Shown: piece after piece, positions 5,398-5,535 of the stretch
Numbering within the stretch: the stretch's first letter is position 1
How the letters are laid out: each line of letters opens with the position of its first letter
NCBI GenBank assembly: GCA_020425885.1
Contig: JAGQRA010000367.1
Span: forward strand, 1-5,535
Origin: Planctomycetota bacterium
GTDB taxonomy: Bacteria > Planctomycetota > UBA1135 > UBA2386
Length of the DNA: 5,535 nucleotides
Reading direction: 5' to 3'
The notes under the pieces: model-generated
What the model saw: the letters and a program-made list of their open reading frames with translations, nothing else
What the model was told of the DNA's origin: nothing
Databases searched by the model: none
Translations under genes and position numbers: made by a program

Positions 5398-5464
5398 CGG
5401 CGGGGCGCGCCAGGAGCAGCCCCATCGAGGTGCAGAGAACAGGAACGACGAACTTCTGGAGCAC
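5387..5464 (-). CDS. Signal-peptide ORF (25 aa), probable real 5' end of the thioredoxin-like gene
   Basis: GTG at 5464 opens a 25-codon frame: VLQKFVVPV, then LCTSMGLLLA, then RPAAPQ, followed by TGA TGA. It has a basic residue near the N-terminus, a hydrophobic core and an Ala/Pro-rich end, as a Sec signal peptide should. C11 is not in a convincing lipobox context. The start is well supported: AGGAGGT lies 4 nt upstream of the GTG, and an in-frame TAG just before it excludes an earlier start. The frame is identical to that of the thioredoxin-like domain, which otherwise lacks a signal peptide and a ribosome binding site. The simplest reading is one gene (4469-5464) interrupted at the signal/tether border. 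The alternative is a genuine leader peptide that couples or attenuates expression of the downstream ORF. Confidence 0.6.
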   Translation of the reverse strand: MLQKFVVPVLCTSMGLLLARPAAPQ

Positions 5465-5468
5465 TACT

Positions 5469-5475
5469 ACCTCCT
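5469..5475 (-). promoter_or_regulatory. Strong Shine-Dalgarno AGGAGGT
   Basis: AGGAGG (5475-5470) followed by TAGTA and GTG gives a 5-nt spacing, near ideal. It is the only strong ribosome binding site in the window, and it identifies the GTG at 5464 as the initiation codon of the signal-peptide ORF. Confidence 0.8.
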
Positions 5476-5522
5476 AGCAGGGGCTGGCTGAGCTGAGTGG
5501 ATTGCCCGCAGGCGCGAGTTCG

Positions 5523-5535
5523 AAAAAGGGCGGCA
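5523..5535 (-). terminator. Possible right arm and T-run of a terminator cut by the window edge
   Basis: On the minus strand TGCCGCCC (5535-5528) runs straight into TTTTT (5527-5523), the form of the 3' half of a rho-independent terminator for a gene beyond the right edge. The left arm is outside the window, so this is a guess from half the structure. Confidence 0.3.

Overview
The window is GC-rich DNA with strongly GC-biased third codon positions, which is why long antisense open frames shadow every real gene. The most likely source is an environmental bacterium of the Planctomycetota, or a similar high-GC phylum. This rests on style only: a large secreted protein of repeated carboxypeptidase-regulatory-like modules, a secreted thioredoxin-like protein with a Gly/Ser/Pro-rich tether, few Shine-Dalgarno sites, and tiny zinc-ribbon proteins. 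No rRNA, tRNA, CRISPR array or transposase gene was seen.

Layout, left to right. (1) Positions 1-721, minus strand: the N-terminal 240 codons of egtB, the iron-dependent sulfoxide synthase of ergothioneine biosynthesis, cut by the window edge. (2) Positions 725-1594, minus: a PhnD-like periplasmic-binding-fold protein without a signal peptide. It ends 3 nt before egtB and is therefore probably co-transcribed with it. Its start codon is uncertain. (3) A divergent intergenic region of about 150 bp with a weak promoter-like pair and two exact copies of a 12-mer. (4) Positions 1744-1962, plus: a 72-residue single-pass membrane protein with a Cys-rich zinc-ribbon-like tail. It converges, with a 22-bp gap, on (5) positions 1985-4318, minus: a 777-residue secreted protein built from repeated beta-sandwich modules. 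(6) A 150-bp intergenic region with a 14-bp-period direct repeat and a perfect 11-bp hairpin. (7) Positions 4469-5194 and upstream, minus: a thioredoxin-like protein with CxxC and a C-terminal coiled coil. (8) The right edge, which has a strong Shine-Dalgarno, a GTG start and a signal-peptide-like ORF in the same frame as (7).

The most striking feature is at 5351-5389. The thioredoxin-like frame runs without interruption from the well-placed GTG at 5464, through a signal peptide, into the tether and domain, except for two tandem TGA codons. The stops lie in a 39-bp (13-codon) segment flanked by near-identical 9-mers (8 of 9 matching). Removing one repeat unit would restore a single secreted protein. 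Two perfect hairpins sit in or across this segment. The second notable feature is the tight coupling of a lone cytosolic substrate-binding-fold protein to egtB, which suggests an unassigned role around ergothioneine. Apart from that pair, nothing here shows the genes working in a single pathway; the module protein and the thioredoxin-like protein both look exported.
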